Notes under the pieces: generated by a model | What the model saw: the letters and a program-made list of their open reading frames with translations, nothing else | Database searches by the model: none | What the model was told of the DNA's origin: nothing | Part shown: positions 9,059 through 18,109 of the stretch, piece by piece | Layout: each line of letters starts with the position of its first letter | Numbering within the stretch: the stretch's first letter is position 1 | Origin: Saprospiraceae bacterium | GTDB taxonomy: Bacteria > Bacteroidota > Bacteroidia > Chitinophagales > Saprospiraceae | NCBI GenBank assembly: GCA_019187365.1 | Contig: JABARE010000051.1 | Coordinates: 1 to 64,000 of the forward strand | DNA length: 64,000 bases | Direction: 5' to 3' | Translations under genes and position numbers: made by a program

Positions 9059-9079
9059 CTAAAAATGTTGCCACCCCTG
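9035..9079. repeat. 12-bp inverted repeat spanning the thiL stop codon
   Basis: CAGGGGTGGCAA (9035-9046) is perfectly complementary to TTGCCACCCCTG (9068-9079), with a 21-nt loop containing the thiL stop (9059-9061). On the thiL transcript it would fold over the last codons. There is no T run, so it may stabilise the 3' end rather than terminate. Confidence 0.6.
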
Positions 9080-10102
9080 CGCTTTGAGCGGATGGCGGCG
9101 GCCTGAGGAGCCGACGAGGCTTATCCCCTCGGAGGCTTCAAGACAGGAACCGATGTAGTGCAAGCCAGGAAGGAATTGAATGCGTTGTGCATCCTCCGGT
9201 GAAATGGCAAAGAGCAATTCGTAATCTTCTCCGCCGTTGAGTGCACAATTCATCGGATCGACCTGGAATTTGAGTGCAAGGAGTTTGGCTTCCTCTTCGA
9301 TGGGAAGCAGGGCTTCCTGGATCTCGGCTCCGGTGCCGCTTGCTTTGCACAGGTGCATCAGGTCGGAAGAGAGGCCGTCGGAAAGGTCGATCATGGCGGT
9401 GGGCACAACGCCGGCTTTGTCCAGCCACAGGACTACGTCGTTGCGCGCTCGCGGCTTGAGGAAGCGACCGATGACCTGGCTTTGCCCTTCGAGGTCGGGT
9501 TGAATTGTCGGGTTTTCAAGAAAGAGTTGCTTTTCCCTTTCGAGCAGTTGGACGCCGAGGTAGGCGCCCCCCAGGTTGCCTGTCACGTAGAGGAGGTCGC
9601 CAGGCCGGGCGCCATGGCGGTAGGCAATTTTTTCTTTGACCTGCCGTCCGATTGCAGTAACCGATATCACCAATCCGCGGAGGGAGCTGCAGGTGTCGCC
9701 ACCAACCAGGTCGACGCGATAATCGGAACACGCCTGGCGGATGCCCTGGTAAAGCAGTTCCAGGGCTTCTACTGAAAAGCGGTTGGAAGCGGCAATCGAC
9801 ACGAGGATTTGCCCGGGCATCCCATTCATGGCGCAGATGTCGCTGAGGTTGGTCACCACGGCTTTGTAACCCAGGTGAGCAAGCGGAAAATAGGCCAGGT
9901 CAAAATGGATGCCCTCCAGCATCATGTCGGTTGTGAGGAGGGTGCATTGCCCGTCTTGTGCGATGACAGCAGCATCGTCGCCGATTCCTACCAGGCTCGA
10001 GGGCTGAGCAAGCGGGAAGTTTTCAGTGAGGCGGCGGATTAGCCCGAATTCACCCAGTTCCGCTATTTCAGTCCGCTTCGGGAGGGGGGATTCCTGATTC
10101 AT
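9059..10102 (-). CDS. thiL: Thiamine-monophosphate kinase
   Basis: 347 aa from the Met of MNQESPLPKRTEIAELGEFGLI. ThiL phosphorylates thiamine monophosphate to the cofactor thiamine diphosphate. Visible family features are the N-terminal (S/A)ELGEFGLIRRL, GIGDDAAV, the metal-binding DLVGGDTCSS region and GGEDYELLF near the C-terminus. The upstream 105 in-frame codons overlap the pseudouridine synthase gene in another frame and lack family similarity, so they are excluded. The remaining 35-nt overlap with the upstream gene suggests translational coupling. Confidence 0.93.
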   Translation of the reverse strand: MNQESPLPKRTEIAELGEFGLIRRLTENFPLAQPSSLVGIGDDAAVIAQDGQCTLLTTDMMLEGIHFDLAYFPLAHLGYKAVVTNLSDICAMNGMPGQILVSIAASNRFSVEALELLYQGIRQACSDYRVDLVGGDTCSSLRGLVISVTAIGRQVKEKIAYRHGARPGDLLYVTGNLGGAYLGVQLLEREKQLFLENPTIQPDLEGQSQVIGRFLKPRARNDVVLWLDKAGVVPTAMIDLSDGLSSDLMHLCKASGTGAEIQEALLPIEEEAKLLALKFQVDPMNCALNGGEDYELLFAISPEDAQRIQFLPGLHYIGSCLEASEGISLVGSSGRRHPLKAQGWQHF

Positions 10103-10769
10103 GTTTGGCAAGTTTTTCGGCGACAACCGGCCAAAGCTGGTTGTCCGGGAGGGGTGCTTCAAAATGGAGAGGCTGTCCGGAAACCGGGTGGGGCAAAGAG
10201 ATCTTCCAGGCATGGAGTCCAATGGACCGGTCTTGTGCACCTCTGCGGGCTCCGTACTTGACGTCTGAGCGAATGGGCATTCCGGCTTCGGCGAGTTGGG
10301 CCCGGATCTGATGAAAACGGCCGGTGAGCAGTTCGATTTCGAGAACATAGTAGTGGTCCAGGACCAACAGCAACCAGTAGCGAAGACTACAGTGCATGGC
10401 ACCGGGAGCATTTCCACTTCTGGCTTTCCGTTTTAAGGGATCTCGCAGCAACATGTTCTCCAGCATGCCCTCAGGAGGAATGCTCGTTTTTTTTTCTGCA
10501 ATGGCCAGGTATCGCTTCCGGTGCAAGCCTTCCTGCCTTTGTCGGGCAACGGCGGCCGCGGCTTCGGGAGTTTTTGCGAACAAGACGAGCCCGGATACCG
10601 GCCGGTCCAGCCGGGAAACGAGGTGGAGGGGGGCTTTGATGTAGGACTGGACCACTTGCTGAAAGGAAATGTCCGACGTAGGATCCGGCTGCACGGGCAT
10701 GCCGGGAGGCTTGTTGCCAACCGCAATGTGGTGATCGTGAAAGAGGAGGTAATCCCGGATGGATGCCAA
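10068..10769 (-). CDS. RluA-family pseudouridine synthase
   Basis: 233 aa, isomerising specific uridines in rRNA or tRNA. The catalytic motif is HLVSRLDRPVSGLVLFAK, with the catalytic Asp in RLD. GRFHQIRAQLAEAGMPI and the C-terminal LHAWKISLPHP are also diagnostic. The protein lacks an S4 domain and is short, nearer to TruC/RluA-like single-domain enzymes, so the target position cannot be assigned. It is followed by thiL with overlap and preceded by a small membrane-protein gene with a 6-bp gap. Confidence 0.9.
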   Translation of the reverse strand: MASIRDYLLFHDHHIAVGNKPPGMPVQPDPTSDISFQQVVQSYIKAPLHLVSRLDRPVSGLVLFAKTPEAAAAVARQRQEGLHRKRYLAIAEKKTSIPPEGMLENMLLRDPLKRKARSGNAPGAMHCSLRYWLLLVLDHYYVLEIELLTGRFHQIRAQLAEAGMPIRSDVKYGARRGAQDRSIGLHAWKISLPHPVSGQPLHFEAPLPDNQLWPVVAEKLAKHESGIPPPEAD

Positions 10770-10775
10770 TGGGTC

Positions 10776-10913
10776 TTATTTCATTTCTTCGAAATCGGTG
10801 TAATTGTCGTCGTGGCGCTTTCGCTTCTTTGGGGAGATAACAATGACGCGATCTTTTAAAAAGAGCACGTACACTGCGTAAATGGCAAGGGCAAAAACGA
10901 TGAGGCGAAGCAT
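10776..10913 (-). CDS. Small single-pass membrane protein
   Basis: 45 aa from the Met of MLRLIVFALAIYAVYVLFLKD: one transmembrane helix followed by a basic then acidic tail (SPKKRKRHDDNYTDFEEMK). This matches the layout of small Bacteroidota membrane proteins of the DUF4834 type, but that family name is tentative. Upstream in-frame codons to 10985 do not look coding. It ends 6 bp before the pseudouridine synthase start, so all three genes 10913-9059 likely form one operon. Confidence 0.55.
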   Translation of the reverse strand: MLRLIVFALAIYAVYVLFLKDRVIVISPKKRKRHDDNYTDFEEMK

Positions 10914-11039
10914 GGCGTCGATGGTAAATGGTGTTTCAAAGATACGCCAATCGCATACCACGGGGAGCGGAAAGGACGTTTCCAATCGGACGACCTGAGC
11001 CTGGCATGACGGTGCATTGCCGCCATTTGCGTACTTTTA

Positions 11040-11101
11040 CCGACACACATTATAATATTATAACATTAATATATTTATAATATATTGATTAACAAAAACT
11101 T
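11040..11101 (+). promoter_or_regulatory. AT-rich promoter region before the DUF2723 gene
   Basis: About 60 bp composed almost only of A and T (ATTATAATATTATAAC, ATATTTATAATATATTG) immediately precede the ATG at 11102, in a GC-rich neighbourhood. It probably contains the promoter, but no unambiguous TTTG/TAnnTTTG pair can be assigned. Confidence 0.45.
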
Positions 11102-14100
11102 ATGAAACTCAAATCATCGAATTGGTTGGGCTGGTTGGTTTTTGCCGCAGTCTTTGTCGTCTATTTTTTTTCTGTTGAAAGGACGGGGAGTTTATGGGAC
11201 TGCGGAGAGTTTGTTGCCGGAGCGTACAAGCTGCAGGTCGTCCACCCGCCCGGGGCCCCGCTGTTCCTGATCGTAGGCCGCATGTTTGCCTGGGTGGCCA
11301 CCCTGCTCTCGGATAACCCGGCGCACATCGCCTTTGCAATTAACCTCATGTCGGCGCTCTGTTCGGCGTTGGCGGCCATGTTCATTTGCTGGACGACCCT
11401 GATCGTTGCAAGGCTCAGCTTGTACGGGCGCGATTATGCCCATCCCAACAACGAGTCCTGGTCCGTACTGAGTGCCGGTTTGATCGCCGGGCTATCGACG
11501 GGTTTTATTTCCACCACATGGTTTTCTGCCGTGGAGGGCGAAGTGTATTCCATGTCGACCATGTTTACGGCGATGACGGTATGGGCTGCCTTTAAATGGT
11601 ACTACCTCGAAGACCGCCCTGAAAATGACAAGTGGCTGATTTTTGCCGTATTTGCGACCGGTCTTTCCACAGGGGTGCACCTGCTCAGTTTGCTCGCCTT
11701 TCCCACCATTGCGATGCTCTACTACTTCAAGCGATTTGAACGTCCGGGTTTTTTCGGAATGTTGCTGGCCGCAGCGGCAGGCGTGGTGGCCATTTTCCTG
11801 TTCCAGGTCCTCATCATTACAGGCATTCCGGGACTGTGGAGTTTCTTTGAATTGCAGATGGTCAATTCATTTGGCTTGCCCTTCCATTCGGGATTGATCC
11901 CCACCATTGTCGTGATCTGTCTGCTGGGGTATTACGGCTTGCGCTATTTTCAACGTCGCGGCAACGACCTCATGCACAAGGTAGTGTTTACCATGTTGTT
12001 GCTCGTCGTAGCCTATTCAACGGTTGGCATCGTTTTGATCCGTGCCAACGCCAAGACTCCCATCAACATGAACGATCCTTACGACGTGGTAAGGCTCATT
12101 CCATACCTAAACCGCGAACAATACGGCGACCGCAGCCTTATAAAGGGACCGCATTACGAGGCACGCCCGATCGACACCAAGTCGGAAGATCGTTGGGGCC
12201 GCGTAGGCAATGAGTATAAAGTAGTCGACCAGAAATTCGAATACGTCTTTCGCGAAAAAGACAAGATGCTACTTCCCCGCATCATTCACCAGGATCAGGG
12301 CAGACCTCAGCTCTACAAGATGTGGATGAATTACCTGATGGGAGACCAGGCAAAATCGCCGAGCATGGCGTTCAATTTGAAATTCATGTGGTCTTACCAG
12401 TTTGGTTGGATGTATTGGCGGTATTTCATGTGGAATTTTACCGGAAGGCAAAATGCAGAACAGGGATTTTATCCCTGGGTCAACAAGGACGGGCACTGGT
12501 ATTCCGGCATCAAGGCGATTGACGGTGCGCGCCTTTACAACCAGGATCGCCTGCCGCGCGTGATCCTCGAAGACTCATCACGAAACCGTTACTATTTTAT
12601 ACCCCTGTTGCTCGGTCTGGCCGGCGTGGTCTTCCATTTTCGGAAGAACCGCAACGATTTTTATTCATTGCTGTGCTTTTTCATCCTTACGGGTCTGGCC
12701 CTGTGTGTATTCAACAATTCACCGCCCAACGAGCCTAGGGAGCGCGACTACGTGCTCGAAGGATCGTTTATGACCTTTTGCATTTGGATTGGGCTGGGCG
12801 TATTATTGATTGCTGAGACCTTGCGCGAAAAGCTGAAGCAGTCGGAGAACGTTTCCGGTTTAGTTGCCGGGGCATTGGGCATATCGGTTCCCTTGTTGCT
12901 CGTAACGCAAAATTTCGACGACCACAGCCGTATGCAGAGCACGGCTGCAAGGGATTATGCGGCCAACATTCTGGAATCGTGCAGACCCAACTCCATTTTG
13001 TTTACCTACGGCGACAACGACACGTATCCCGTGTGGTACGCACAGGAAGTGGAGGGCATACGCCGCGACGTGCGCGTGATCAACCTCAGCCTGATCGCCG
13101 TCGACTGGTACATTGAAAACCAGCGACGCGCCTTCAACGATTCGAAGCCGGTGAAGATGACGATCCCATCGGATAAGATGCGGGGCAGTCTGCGCAACCA
13201 GGTGTTTTATTACAACCCTGCAAATCCGGAAGGCAAAAATGTCGACCCGCCCATGTCTGCAGCGCAGTTCCTGAAATTCATCGCCGACGATCATCCCATC
13301 GAAAGCGGCACCGGAAAAGTTTTTGAAACCTACCAGCCCAACAACAATGTTTACCTCGAGGTTGACCGCGATCGCGCCATCCAGGCGGGATTGTGTCGTG
13401 CCGACGACACCAACTTTGTTGCACGGGTTCCGGTCAGCATGGCAGGACCATACAGCACCAAGGACGAGCTTGCGATACTCGACATCATCCATTCCAACTG
13501 GCTGGAGCGCCCCGTATATTTCAGCGTTACCTGCAGTCAGGAAAAACTGCTGGGCCTTCAGGACTATATGGAACTCGAGGGCATGGCCCTGCGCGTCGTG
13601 CCGGTGAGGACCCCGAGCGATCAGGGAATGTACATCTATGGTTCCGGAAAAATTAACCAGGACTGGAGTTACGACGTGTTGATGAACAAGTTCCGCTGGG
13701 GAAATTTTGACAAGGTGCAACAATTTATCGATCACAGTTTTGCGCCGAGTACGCAGGCGCAGCGGATGATCATGATGCGCACCGCGCTTGCCCTGCTCGA
13801 CAGCGGCGACAAGCAGCGCGCTGCACAGGTGGCCAACAAATTTTTTGAAGGCTTCCCCAACATGAACTTCCAGTACGATGTGCGCATCATGCCGTTTATC
13901 CAGATCCTCATTGACGCCGGAGATCTGGAATCTGCAAAAAAGCATTTGCGAATACTCGCAACCGAAACCGTTGACATGCTCGAATTCTTCGACACGCTGA
14001 CCTCAGACCAACTCGAATCCGGATTTAGTCAGGACAAGGGTCTCTCCATGTCGGCGGTGCGGGAAATTGGAGAGCGCAGCAAGCAACTCAACGACGCTGG

Positions 14101-14170
14101 CTTTACTGCGGAAATGGACGGACTTCTCAAGAAATATGCGCTGCCGGCCTTGCCGTCTCCGATACAATGA
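11102..14170 (+). CDS. DUF2723 / GT117-family membrane glycosyltransferase-like protein
   Basis: 1022 aa. The N-terminal third is a polytopic membrane domain opening with the DUF2723 signature: SLWDCGEFVAGAYKLQVVHPPGAPLF, an acidic DCGE plus HPPG arrangement like O-mannosyltransferase (PMT) catalytic loops. More helices follow to about residue 610. A soluble C-terminal part contains FTYGDNDTYPVWYAQEVEGIRRDV and a TPR-like tail. Such proteins are widespread in Bacteroidota and are proposed to act in protein O-glycosylation in the periplasm. Role here is inferred from the family. Confidence 0.88.
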   Translation: MKLKSSNWLGWLVFAAVFVVYFFSVERTGSLWDCGEFVAGAYKLQVVHPPGAPLFLIVGRMFAWVATLLSDNPAHIAFAINLMSALCSALAAMFICWTTLIVARLSLYGRDYAHPNNESWSVLSAGLIAGLSTGFISTTWFSAVEGEVYSMSTMFTAMTVWAAFKWYYLEDRPENDKWLIFAVFATGLSTGVHLLSLLAFPTIAMLYYFKRFERPGFFGMLLAAAAGVVAIFLFQVLIITGIPGLWSFFELQMVNSFGLPFHSGLIPTIVVICLLGYYGLRYFQRRGNDLMHKVVFTMLLLVVAYSTVGIVLIRANAKTPINMNDPYDVVRLIPYLNREQYGDRSLIKGPHYEARPIDTKSEDRWGRVGNEYKVVDQKFEYVFREKDKMLLPRIIHQDQGRPQLYKMWMNYLMGDQAKSPSMAFNLKFMWSYQFGWMYWRYFMWNFTGRQNAEQGFYPWVNKDGHWYSGIKAIDGARLYNQDRLPRVILEDSSRNRYYFIPLLLGLAGVVFHFRKNRNDFYSLLCFFILTGLALCVFNNSPPNEPRERDYVLEGSFMTFCIWIGLGVLLIAETLREKLKQSENVSGLVAGALGISVPLLLVTQNFDDHSRMQSTAARDYAANILESCRPNSILFTYGDNDTYPVWYAQEVEGIRRDVRVINLSLIAVDWYIENQRRAFNDSKPVKMTIPSDKMRGSLRNQVFYYNPANPEGKNVDPPMSAAQFLKFIADDHPIESGTGKVFETYQPNNNVYLEVDRDRAIQAGLCRADDTNFVARVPVSMAGPYSTKDELAILDIIHSNWLERPVYFSVTCSQEKLLGLQDYMELEGMALRVVPVRTPSDQGMYIYGSGKINQDWSYDVLMNKFRWGNFDKVQQFIDHSFAPSTQAQRMIMMRTALALLDSGDKQRAAQVANKFFEGFPNMNFQYDVRIMPFIQILIDAGDLESAKKHLRILATETVDMLEFFDTLTSDQLESGFSQDKGLSMSAVREIGERSKQLNDAGFTAEMDGLLKKYALPALPSPIQ

Positions 14171-14177
14171 TGCCGAT

Positions 14178-14612
14178 ATGACGGTGAGCATCGGTTCCGA
14201 TCACGCGGGTTACGCCACCAAAGAGCGAATCACAGACTGGCTCAAAGCAGTGGGGATCTGCGTTCGCGATCACGGTACCCATGCGGCAGATTCTGTTGAC
14301 TATCCGGACTTCATCCATCCGGTTGGAGAAGACATCGATTCGGGAGAAGCCGATTTTGGAATCGCCATTTGCGGCAGCGGCAACGGTGCGGCCATGGTGG
14401 CCAACAAACACCCGGGCGTCCGGTGTGCGCTTTGCTGGAACGCTGAACTCGCCGAACTCGCGCGCAGACACAACGACGCCAACGTGCTGAGCATCCCGGC
14501 GCGTTTTGTCTCAATGGAACTGGCCATGGAAATGGTCCGCGTCTTTCTCGAAACGGCCTTCGAAGGGGGGCGCCACCAAAGGCGCATCGACAAGATCCCG
14601 CTATGCGGCTGA
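14178..14612 (+). CDS. rpiB: Ribose-5-phosphate isomerase B
   Basis: 144 aa, interconverting ribose-5-phosphate and ribulose-5-phosphate in the pentose phosphate pathway. Diagnostic sequences are the N-terminal IGSDHAGYATKE, DYPDFIHPVGEDI, the active-site cysteine region GIAICGSGNGAAMVANKHPGVRCALC and HNDANVLSIPARF. The start at 14178 is set by the conserved N-terminus. It begins 7 bp after the DUF2723 stop and overlaps the next gene by 10 bp, indicating an operon. Confidence 0.95.
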   Translation: MTVSIGSDHAGYATKERITDWLKAVGICVRDHGTHAADSVDYPDFIHPVGEDIDSGEADFGIAICGSGNGAAMVANKHPGVRCALCWNAELAELARRHNDANVLSIPARFVSMELAMEMVRVFLETAFEGGRHQRRIDKIPLCG

Positions 14613-16201
14613 TAGCCTTTGTCCTGGTCTTTTGGGCGACGGGCCTCTGCGCCCAGGAGGATTTTTTTTCCGCGGTCGTCGATCCCGATACAACGGCTGA
14701 ACGAACGAACGATAGTTTGTCTCTGTTCGGTCTTAACATTCGCGCAGAAGAGATCATGCGGCACGTTTACCATCTGGCATCGGATTCGCTGGAAGGGAGG
14801 GAGCTCGGAAGCGTGGGCAACGCTCGCGCCGGCGATTACATCGCCCGGCACTTTGCAGACAGGGGCCTGGAAACGCTGCCGGGCCTGGACAGCGGATACT
14901 TTCAAGGCGTTCGTCTCCGATGGATGTATTGGGATAAACTCCAAATGAAGATCAGCGGGGTGGCTTATAAGCAATTGTGGGATTATCTCTCCATCCCTTC
15001 GGAAAACGCTGACCTCGACCTTCGCACAAGCGAGGTCGTCTTTCTCGGATACGGCATCGACGATCAGCGGTACAGCGATTATCGCGGGGTGGACGTGCGC
15101 GATAAAGTGATTCTCATTTACAAAGGGGAGCCACGAAACAAATCGGGACGGTACTGGATAACGGGTACAGATTCATCCTCCGCCTGGTCCGTCGACCTGT
15201 CGCGTAAGGTCGAAGCCGCCAGGAGCCGTGGTGTGCGTCTGGTTCTCGTGATTGAAGACCGCTTCAAGCATTTTGTAGATGAAAAACGCAGCCTGGTGAT
15301 CTCTCCCCAGGTGTTCCTTGGAGCCGAAGACACAGAAAGCATCCGCGGCACCAACGTAGCCTACCTTTCTTCGACGACCACCGCGATGTTGCTGGGGAAA
15401 AGCCAGCGAAAGGTCATTGCGAAGCGGAAGAAGATCAACCGCTCCGGCAAACCGCAGCACCATGTCTTTGCCGTAGAGTTTGAGGTGCAACAAAAACTTC
15501 GCATTCGAAAGGAAAGCGGGCGCAACGTCATCGGAATCGTGCGCGGTCAGCTCTACCCGGATGAAGCGGTGGTGCTTTCGGCCCATTACGACCACATCGG
15601 CATGCGGGGAAAGGAGGTCTTCAACGGAGCCGACGACAACGCTTCGGGAACCGCCTCGCTGATGGAAATTGCCGGCACGGTGGCGGAGATGGCAGAAAAG
15701 GGCGTGCGACCTAAGCGCACACTGGTATTTGCCCTGATGACCGGTGAGGAAAAGGGTTTGCTTGGATCGCTGTATTACGTTCATAACCCCCTGGTTCCCC
15801 TGAATAAGACCATGGCCAATGTCAACGTCGACATGATCGGCCGCACAGACGACAAATACGGCACCGATACGCAATACGTTTACGTGATAGGCTCCGACCG
15901 GATCAGCCCGGACCTGCACGCACTCAACCTCGACATCAACCAACGCTACAGCAGACTGCGCCAGGACCACAGCTACAACGCAGAGGCCGAACCCAACCGA
16001 TTTTATTATCGCTCTGACCATTACAATTTCGCCGAGCGCGGAGTGCCTTCCATATTCTTCTTCAGCGGGGTGCACGAAGACTACCACCGCATCACCGACG
16101 ACCCAGAAAAAGTCCGCTTTGGCAAGACCGCCCTGATCGCCAGGCACATTTTTTACCTGGCCTGGGCTCTGGCTAACCGGGTGGAGCCCCTCAGGCGGTA
16201 A
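14603..16201 (+). CDS. Secreted M28-family metallopeptidase
   Basis: 532 aa with a signal peptide (MRLIAFVLVFWATGLCAQ). A PA-like insert domain (around residues 120-250, GYGIDDQRYSDYRGVDVRDKVILIYKGEP) precedes the catalytic domain. Zinc ligands are visible in LSAHYDHIG, NGADDNASGTASLMEIA, TGEEKGLLGS, NVDMIGR and the C-terminal FFSGVHEDYHRITDDPEKV. Likely a periplasmic or surface aminopeptidase; substrate unknown. It overlaps rpiB by 10 bp. Confidence 0.92.
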   Translation: MRLIAFVLVFWATGLCAQEDFFSAVVDPDTTAERTNDSLSLFGLNIRAEEIMRHVYHLASDSLEGRELGSVGNARAGDYIARHFADRGLETLPGLDSGYFQGVRLRWMYWDKLQMKISGVAYKQLWDYLSIPSENADLDLRTSEVVFLGYGIDDQRYSDYRGVDVRDKVILIYKGEPRNKSGRYWITGTDSSSAWSVDLSRKVEAARSRGVRLVLVIEDRFKHFVDEKRSLVISPQVFLGAEDTESIRGTNVAYLSSTTTAMLLGKSQRKVIAKRKKINRSGKPQHHVFAVEFEVQQKLRIRKESGRNVIGIVRGQLYPDEAVVLSAHYDHIGMRGKEVFNGADDNASGTASLMEIAGTVAEMAEKGVRPKRTLVFALMTGEEKGLLGSLYYVHNPLVPLNKTMANVNVDMIGRTDDKYGTDTQYVYVIGSDRISPDLHALNLDINQRYSRLRQDHSYNAEAEPNRFYYRSDHYNFAERGVPSIFFFSGVHEDYHRITDDPEKVRFGKTALIARHIFYLAWALANRVEPLRR

Positions 16202-16503
16202 CCATGGCGGCCCTCTTCCGGATCCCTCGTTGACATTTCAGAACAATGGGCAGCTAGCCTGTTGAAGCCCGTGGATCCGTTTTCTGCACATAGGAGATGA
16301 GCTTCCTCCATTTTTTTGAACACTGTCCGGTCAATGTGAGGATTCCCCTTATATTTAGGGCACGACTTAAAATTTCATTTTGATGCCAAAATGAACTGAG
16401 GTGCTTCCCGCTAAACGATTTGGCGTACAAGCAGTAGAAGGCATATTGGCGCAAGGGAGAGTTTTCAGAAGTTGACTTCAGACGCAGAAAACAGACAAAA
16501 CGA
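16202..16503. other. Intergenic stretch with a repeat-element fragment
   Basis: 302 bp between the M28 peptidase and the POT transporter. It holds a reverse-oriented MITE-like end (16352-16394) and no gene I can support. No clear -33/-7 pair was found before the transporter start. Confidence 0.5.
16352..16394 (-). repeat. Right-end fragment of the MITE-like repeat, reverse orientation
   Basis: Read on the minus strand this gives CATTTTGGCATCAAAATGAA and then GTGCCCTAAA, matching the right end of the elements at 22148 and 39278. The rest of the element is missing. Confidence 0.55.
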
Positions 16504-18003
16504 ATGAATATGAATCAAGACACCGGACATCCAAAGGGTTTGTACTTGCTGTTCTTTACCGAAATGTGGGAACGCTTCAGCTATTACGGCATGCGCGCCA
16601 TCCTCGTGCTGTTTCTTACCAAGCAGCTCACCATGGACAAAGCCTTTGCCTCCGAGATTTACGGAAGTTTTACGGGCCTGGTCTACCTCACCCCGATCAT
16701 CGGTGGGTATATGGCCGACCGCTACTGGGGAAACCGCAAATCCATCGTCGTCGGGGGAGTGCTCATGGCCATCGGACAGTTCATGCTCTTCGCCTCCGGC
16801 ATGGCGAGCAGTACCCTGCTCACCTATGCAGCTTTAGGGGTGATCGTATTCGGCAACGGGTTTTTCAAACCCAACATCTCGACCATGGTCGGGCAGCTCT
16901 ATCCCGAAAATGACCGGCGGATCGACAGCGCCTATACGATATTTTACATGGGCATCAACCTCGGGGCTTTTCTGGCTCCATTGGTTTGCGGCTACCTGGG
17001 TGAGAACATCGATTTCAAATGGGGCTTTTTCGCTGCGGGCGTGGGGATGGTGATCAGCACCATTTCCTTTGTCTGGCTCAAGAGTGATTACCTGGTTTCT
17101 CCAACGGGCCTTCAGATTGGCTCGGAGCCCAACAAGGCACGCCTCAAGGAGGGCGAGTCTCAGGTCCATTCGGCTATGGACACCCGGCAGGTGCTGGCCA
17201 TCGTCGTGGGCAGTTTGGCTTTGTTCCTGCTCTTTCACTTTGCCATGGGCTTCGACGTATTCGGTGCCGTGATCTTCGCTTTTGCCATCAGCATCCCCAT
17301 GACCATTATGTTCGACCGGTCGCTCAACGCCATAGAGCGAGACCGCATCTGGGTCATCTTCATCGCTGCATTTTTTGTGATCTTCTTCTGGGCGGCATTT
17401 GAACAGGCCGGCGCCTCGCTGACCTTTTTTGCCGATGAACAGACGGATCGCATGTTGTTTGGCTGGGAGATGCCCGCCAGTTGGTTCCAAAGTTTTAACG
17501 CCGCCTTCATCGTCATTTTCGCCCCCGCCTTTTCGGCCATGTGGTTGCGCATGGGCGACCGCCAGCCAAGTTCTCCTACGAAGCAAGCCATCGGACTTGC
17601 ACTGCTGGCCCTGGGTTACCTCTACATTTCCTTTGGAGTGAGTGGCGCCTCAGGGGGCAGCAAAGTGAGCATGATCTGGCTAACGGGGTTGTACCTGCTG
17701 CATACCTTCGGAGAGTTGTGCCTGTCGCCCATCGGCCTGGCCATGGTCAACAAGCTCTCTCCGGCGAGGCTGGCCTCGTTGCTGATGGGCGTGTGGTTCC
17801 TTGCCAACGCAACGGCCAACAAATTTGCAGGCATGCTTTCTGCACTATACCCCGAAGAGGGCAGCTCCAAAAATTTTATGGGCTATGTCATGACCAACAC
17901 TTACGATTTCTTCATGCTGTTTGTAGTCATGGCGGGACTGGCCTCTGTATTGCTCTTCATCCTGTCGCGCAGACTACAGAAACTCATGCACGGCATCCGT
18001 TGA
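16504..18003 (+). CDS. POT/PTR-family proton-coupled peptide transporter
   Basis: 499 aa, 12-14 transmembrane helices. The signature TEMWERFSYYGMRAILVLFL at the N-terminus contains the E-x-x-E-R proton-coupling motif of the POT family, and GGYMADRYWGNRKSIVVGG is the loop 2-3 MFS motif. FYMGINLGAFLAPLVCGYLGE is the second PTR2 signature. It imports di- and tripeptides with protons. The next gene is an OPT-family oligopeptide transporter, suggesting a local peptide-uptake module. Confidence 0.94.
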   Translation: MNMNQDTGHPKGLYLLFFTEMWERFSYYGMRAILVLFLTKQLTMDKAFASEIYGSFTGLVYLTPIIGGYMADRYWGNRKSIVVGGVLMAIGQFMLFASGMASSTLLTYAALGVIVFGNGFFKPNISTMVGQLYPENDRRIDSAYTIFYMGINLGAFLAPLVCGYLGENIDFKWGFFAAGVGMVISTISFVWLKSDYLVSPTGLQIGSEPNKARLKEGESQVHSAMDTRQVLAIVVGSLALFLLFHFAMGFDVFGAVIFAFAISIPMTIMFDRSLNAIERDRIWVIFIAAFFVIFFWAAFEQAGASLTFFADEQTDRMLFGWEMPASWFQSFNAAFIVIFAPAFSAMWLRMGDRQPSSPTKQAIGLALLALGYLYISFGVSGASGGSKVSMIWLTGLYLLHTFGELCLSPIGLAMVNKLSPARLASLLMGVWFLANATANKFAGMLSALYPEEGSSKNFMGYVMTNTYDFFMLFVVMAGLASVLLFILSRRLQKLMHGIR

Positions 18004-18023
18004 AGACCTACCGGTTCAACTTA

Positions 18024-18043
18024 ACTAACAAACGTTTGTAAGT
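18024..18043. promoter_or_regulatory. Palindrome ACTAACAAACGTTTGTAAGT upstream of the OPT transporter
   Basis: A 20-bp palindrome with one mismatch, 67 bp before the OPT transporter start. It is one of several copies of the same motif in the window. Its position would suit an operator of a TetR-type repressor; the regulator is unknown. Confidence 0.5.
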
Positions 18044-18109
18044 ATTTGAAAAGTGATCATTGGCGGCGGGAGGAAATTCGTCTTCACCGCGTGATGTAAA
18101 GACCAAAAA

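Noticed and set aside
10103..10417. N-terminal extension of ThiL
   Set aside because: The extra codons overlap the RluA-type gene in another frame and lack ThiL similarity; family N-terminus starts at the Met at 10102.
12860..13945. 361-codon minus-strand frame inside the DUF2723 gene
   Set aside because: Shadow of the plus-strand gene; no start context or recognisable domain.
15173..16147. 324-codon minus-strand frame inside the M28 peptidase gene
   Set aside because: Antisense shadow; the plus strand carries all M28 catalytic motifs.
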